Below, one piece after another: positions 62,886 through 64,000 of a stretch of DNA of 64,000 nucleotides. The stretch lies in contig DASYKT010000051.1 of assembly GCA_035995185.1 (NCBI GenBank), positions 8,264 through 72,263 of the forward strand. The letters are read 5' to 3'. This DNA is from DASYKT01 sp035995185. Its GTDB lineage: Bacteria; Acidobacteriota; Blastocatellia; Pyrinomonadales; Pyrinomonadaceae. The position numbers and the translations under genes are program-made. Below the pieces are notes generated by a model. That model did no database searches, was not told the DNA's origin, and was given only the letters and a program-made list of their open reading frames with translations. The number at the start of each line of letters is the position of its first letter. The first letter of the stretch is position 1.

Positions 62886-63119
62886 TTGGAAAACATCCGT
62901 AATGCGAAGTTAGCTTTAATTTGTCTGGCCTGGGAAGCAGATAAAGATCCCCTCATCGAAGCCTCGATTCAAATCCTGCGCGGGCCCGGCCAAAAAGACC
63001 GGTCCCGCTATCAAGTGTTTTTAGAACACTTTAAAACCCGTTTGAAATATTGGAAACGACAGAGGGCGTGGTACTATATGAGCGCTTATACCAACACTTC
63101 AGACAGTACGTCTCTCTGA
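62886..63119 (+). CDS. Possible small basic protein
   Basis: 77 codons from a TTG (62886); the nearest Shine-Dalgarno-like AAGGAGG (62861-62867) is 18 bases away, which is too far, so the start is doubtful. The sequence is basic and Trp/Tyr-rich in its second half (RLKYWKRQRAWYYMS). No family is recognised. A clear intrinsic terminator 24 bases past the stop shows that something here is transcribed on this strand: either this gene or a small RNA. Confidence 0.35.
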   Translation: MENIRNAKLALICLAWEADKDPLIEASIQILRGPGQKDRSRYQVFLEHFKTRLKYWKRQRAWYYMSAYTNTSDSTSL

Positions 63120-63143
63120 CGGATCGTTTGAAGAAATAAGCGT

Positions 63144-63178
63144 TGAGCGGTTATTCACGTAACCGCTCAGTTTTTTTT
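63144..63178 (+). terminator. Intrinsic terminator
   Basis: Perfect 10-bp stem TGAGCGGTTA / TAACCGCTCA, a 6-base loop, then G and eight T residues (63171-63178). A textbook plus-strand terminator for the short transcript upstream. Confidence 0.88.
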
Positions 63179-63861
63179 CTTCAAATCTTTAGAGCGAAAA
63201 CTACCTCTTAAGAAATAAATAAATAAGTCCAAAAAAATAAGAAATTTTCTGCGATGCCCAGTCGTAATTACGCGCAGCTTCACGCTCGTCATCAGAGCGG
63301 AAAAAACCGCAAAGCGCCGCATATCGAAACCCCTTAAGCCGGATATTTACAACGGAAGGTTAAGGAGTTTGCGCGTTAAAGTGAACGAAGTGACCTGATC
63401 TTCATTTCACATAACTTATTCAAATAATTCACTTTGACCTGAGACCTTATTAGATGTGCGTAGACGGGGACACGTACTTCAAGTCTGTTAATGTTCGCCA
63501 ACGAACAAAACATAATCTGCGGGGGAAGTTGTTCAACACTACGCTCACAAAATACTTTTGTCAAGCATTATAAAATGCTCTCTAAAATTGAAGTTACGCA
63601 GAAACAATTTCACGTTAACTTCGACTAAAACTTATAAAAATGACCTTATATCTATATGACAAAAAAAGGGTAAAACGTTACAGAAAAATTTATATTTTTT
63701 TAAGCTTTGCCGATAAAGTCACTAAATACAGCCCGCTAATTACACTAATAACACGAATAAAAGAATTTTTTAATTCGTGTTATTTGTGTGTAATTTGTGG
63801 CTGACAAAGAATCGTGTGGAGCTTTACAGTTTTAATAAGAAAACCGATATCGTTTAAAAAA
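63179..63861. other. AT-rich intergenic region before the insertion sequence
   Basis: About 680 bases with clearly lower GC than the genes. I see no supported gene. It contains one copy of the composite dispersed repeat (63706-63855). The rest is unassigned, possibly decayed sequence next to an insertion site. Confidence 0.6.
63706..63855. repeat. Composite dispersed repeat, second full copy
   Basis: AGCTTTGCCGATAAAGTC (left end) corresponds inversely to GACTTTACAGGCAAAGCC at 49755-49910. The inner palindrome is TAACACGAAT / ATTCGTGTTA with the flanking TTTGTGTGTAATTTGTGGC. GTGTGGAGCTTTACAGTTTT and the following AATAAGAAAACCGAT match the right flank of the other copy. It abuts the insertion sequence end at 63862. 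Confidence 0.7.
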
Positions 63862-64000
63862 TGAGTCGTCCTGAAATAGGTTGACACTTTTTAGTTGTAG
63901 TTTAGAAAGTCTGTGTGGTTAGCCGCGCAGGCTTTCTTGTGTATAGCGTCCGGTGTGTTCATCTGTAAGCTCAGATGCGGACGTTTTCGGTTATAAGTAT
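63862..64000 (-). mobile_element. 3' end of an IS3/IS481-type insertion sequence (truncated by window)
   Basis: TGAGTCGTCCTGAAATAGGT (63862 onward, then TGACAC) has the form of a terminal inverted repeat, followed inward by the end of a transposase gene on the minus strand. The rest of the element, including its other end, lies outside the window. Confidence 0.75.
63891..64000 (-). CDS. Transposase C-terminus (partial)
   Basis: The last 36 codons read YNRKRPHLSLQMNTPDAIHK and onward to the stop at 63891-63893. The pattern YNxxRPHxSLxxxTPxxxH is the conserved end of IS3- and IS481-family DDE transposases. The 5' part is cut off by the window edge, so catalytic residues and intactness cannot be judged. 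Confidence 0.82.
   Translation of the reverse strand, partial: TYNRKRPHLSLQMNTPDAIHKKACAANHTDFLNYN

Noticed and set aside
63376..63564. 62-codon minus-strand frame near the IS end
   Set aside because: No ribosome binding site, no domain, AT-rich spacer sequence; most likely chance.

Overview
The window is about 64 kb of a mid-GC bacterial chromosome. The gene types suggest Acidobacteriota, most likely class Blastocatellia. The pointers are a winged-helix/TPR regulator, an ECF sigma factor next to a TPR-CHAT protein, a giant CSLREA/Calx-beta surface protein, cohesin/dockerin-like secreted proteins and a two-component regulator-propeller kinase. This placement is inference from gene content; no rRNA or other marker gene is present. 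I saw no tRNA, rRNA or CRISPR array.

Region 1 (0.27-10 kb, + strand) is a tight gene row of redox enzymes: a secreted multicopper oxidase, a tyrosinase-family type-3 copper enzyme, a LodA/GoxA-like CTQ quinoprotein oxidase, a small beta-rich protein, a LodB-like flavoprotein (the known maturation partner of LodA), a small CPxxC membrane protein and a DJ-1/PfpI protein. Marinomonas mediterranea has the same enzyme classes, at separate loci as far as I recall; here they sit in one apparent operon.

Region 2 (10-15.2 kb, - strand) is a three-gene unit: an ECF sigma factor, a membrane protein that joins an anti-sigma-like N-terminus to TPRs and a CHAT protease, and a 307-residue protein of unknown function. 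Region 3 (15.4-32 kb, - strand) is one 5549-codon gene for a secreted mosaic of about 15 Calx-beta domains, three CSLREA/beta-helix units, two P-domains and a C-terminal carboxypeptidase-regulatory-like domain. It has its own intrinsic terminator.

Region 4 (32.6-37.1 kb, +) holds a propeller sensor kinase, its NarL-type response regulator and a PAP2 phosphatase. A NarL-heptamer-like palindrome lies upstream. Region 5 (37.5-39.3 kb) holds a SemiSWEET transporter, two small lipoproteins and a small unknown protein, flanked on both sides by copies of one long palindromic repeat. Region 6 (39.4-47.6 kb, -) is a two-gene operon of hybrid histidine kinases. The larger has a tandem poly-HAMP array of 276-bp units like fungal group III kinases. 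A divergent winged-helix/TPR regulator follows (48-49.8 kb, +).

Region 7 (50-55.2 kb, +) looks like a chaperone-usher-type surface fibre locus with an unusual usher: two related secreted subunits, a PapD-like chaperone, and an outer-membrane beta-barrel protein with an N-terminal stalk domain and C-terminal SdrD-like domains. Region 8 (55.3-62.8 kb, -) has two secreted beta-helix/cohesin/dockerin-like proteins. One shares a nearly identical beta-helix module with the giant protein, and both share its C-terminal domain type. The window ends in the 3' end of an IS3/IS481-type insertion sequence. Several families of palindromic dispersed repeats fill the spacers.
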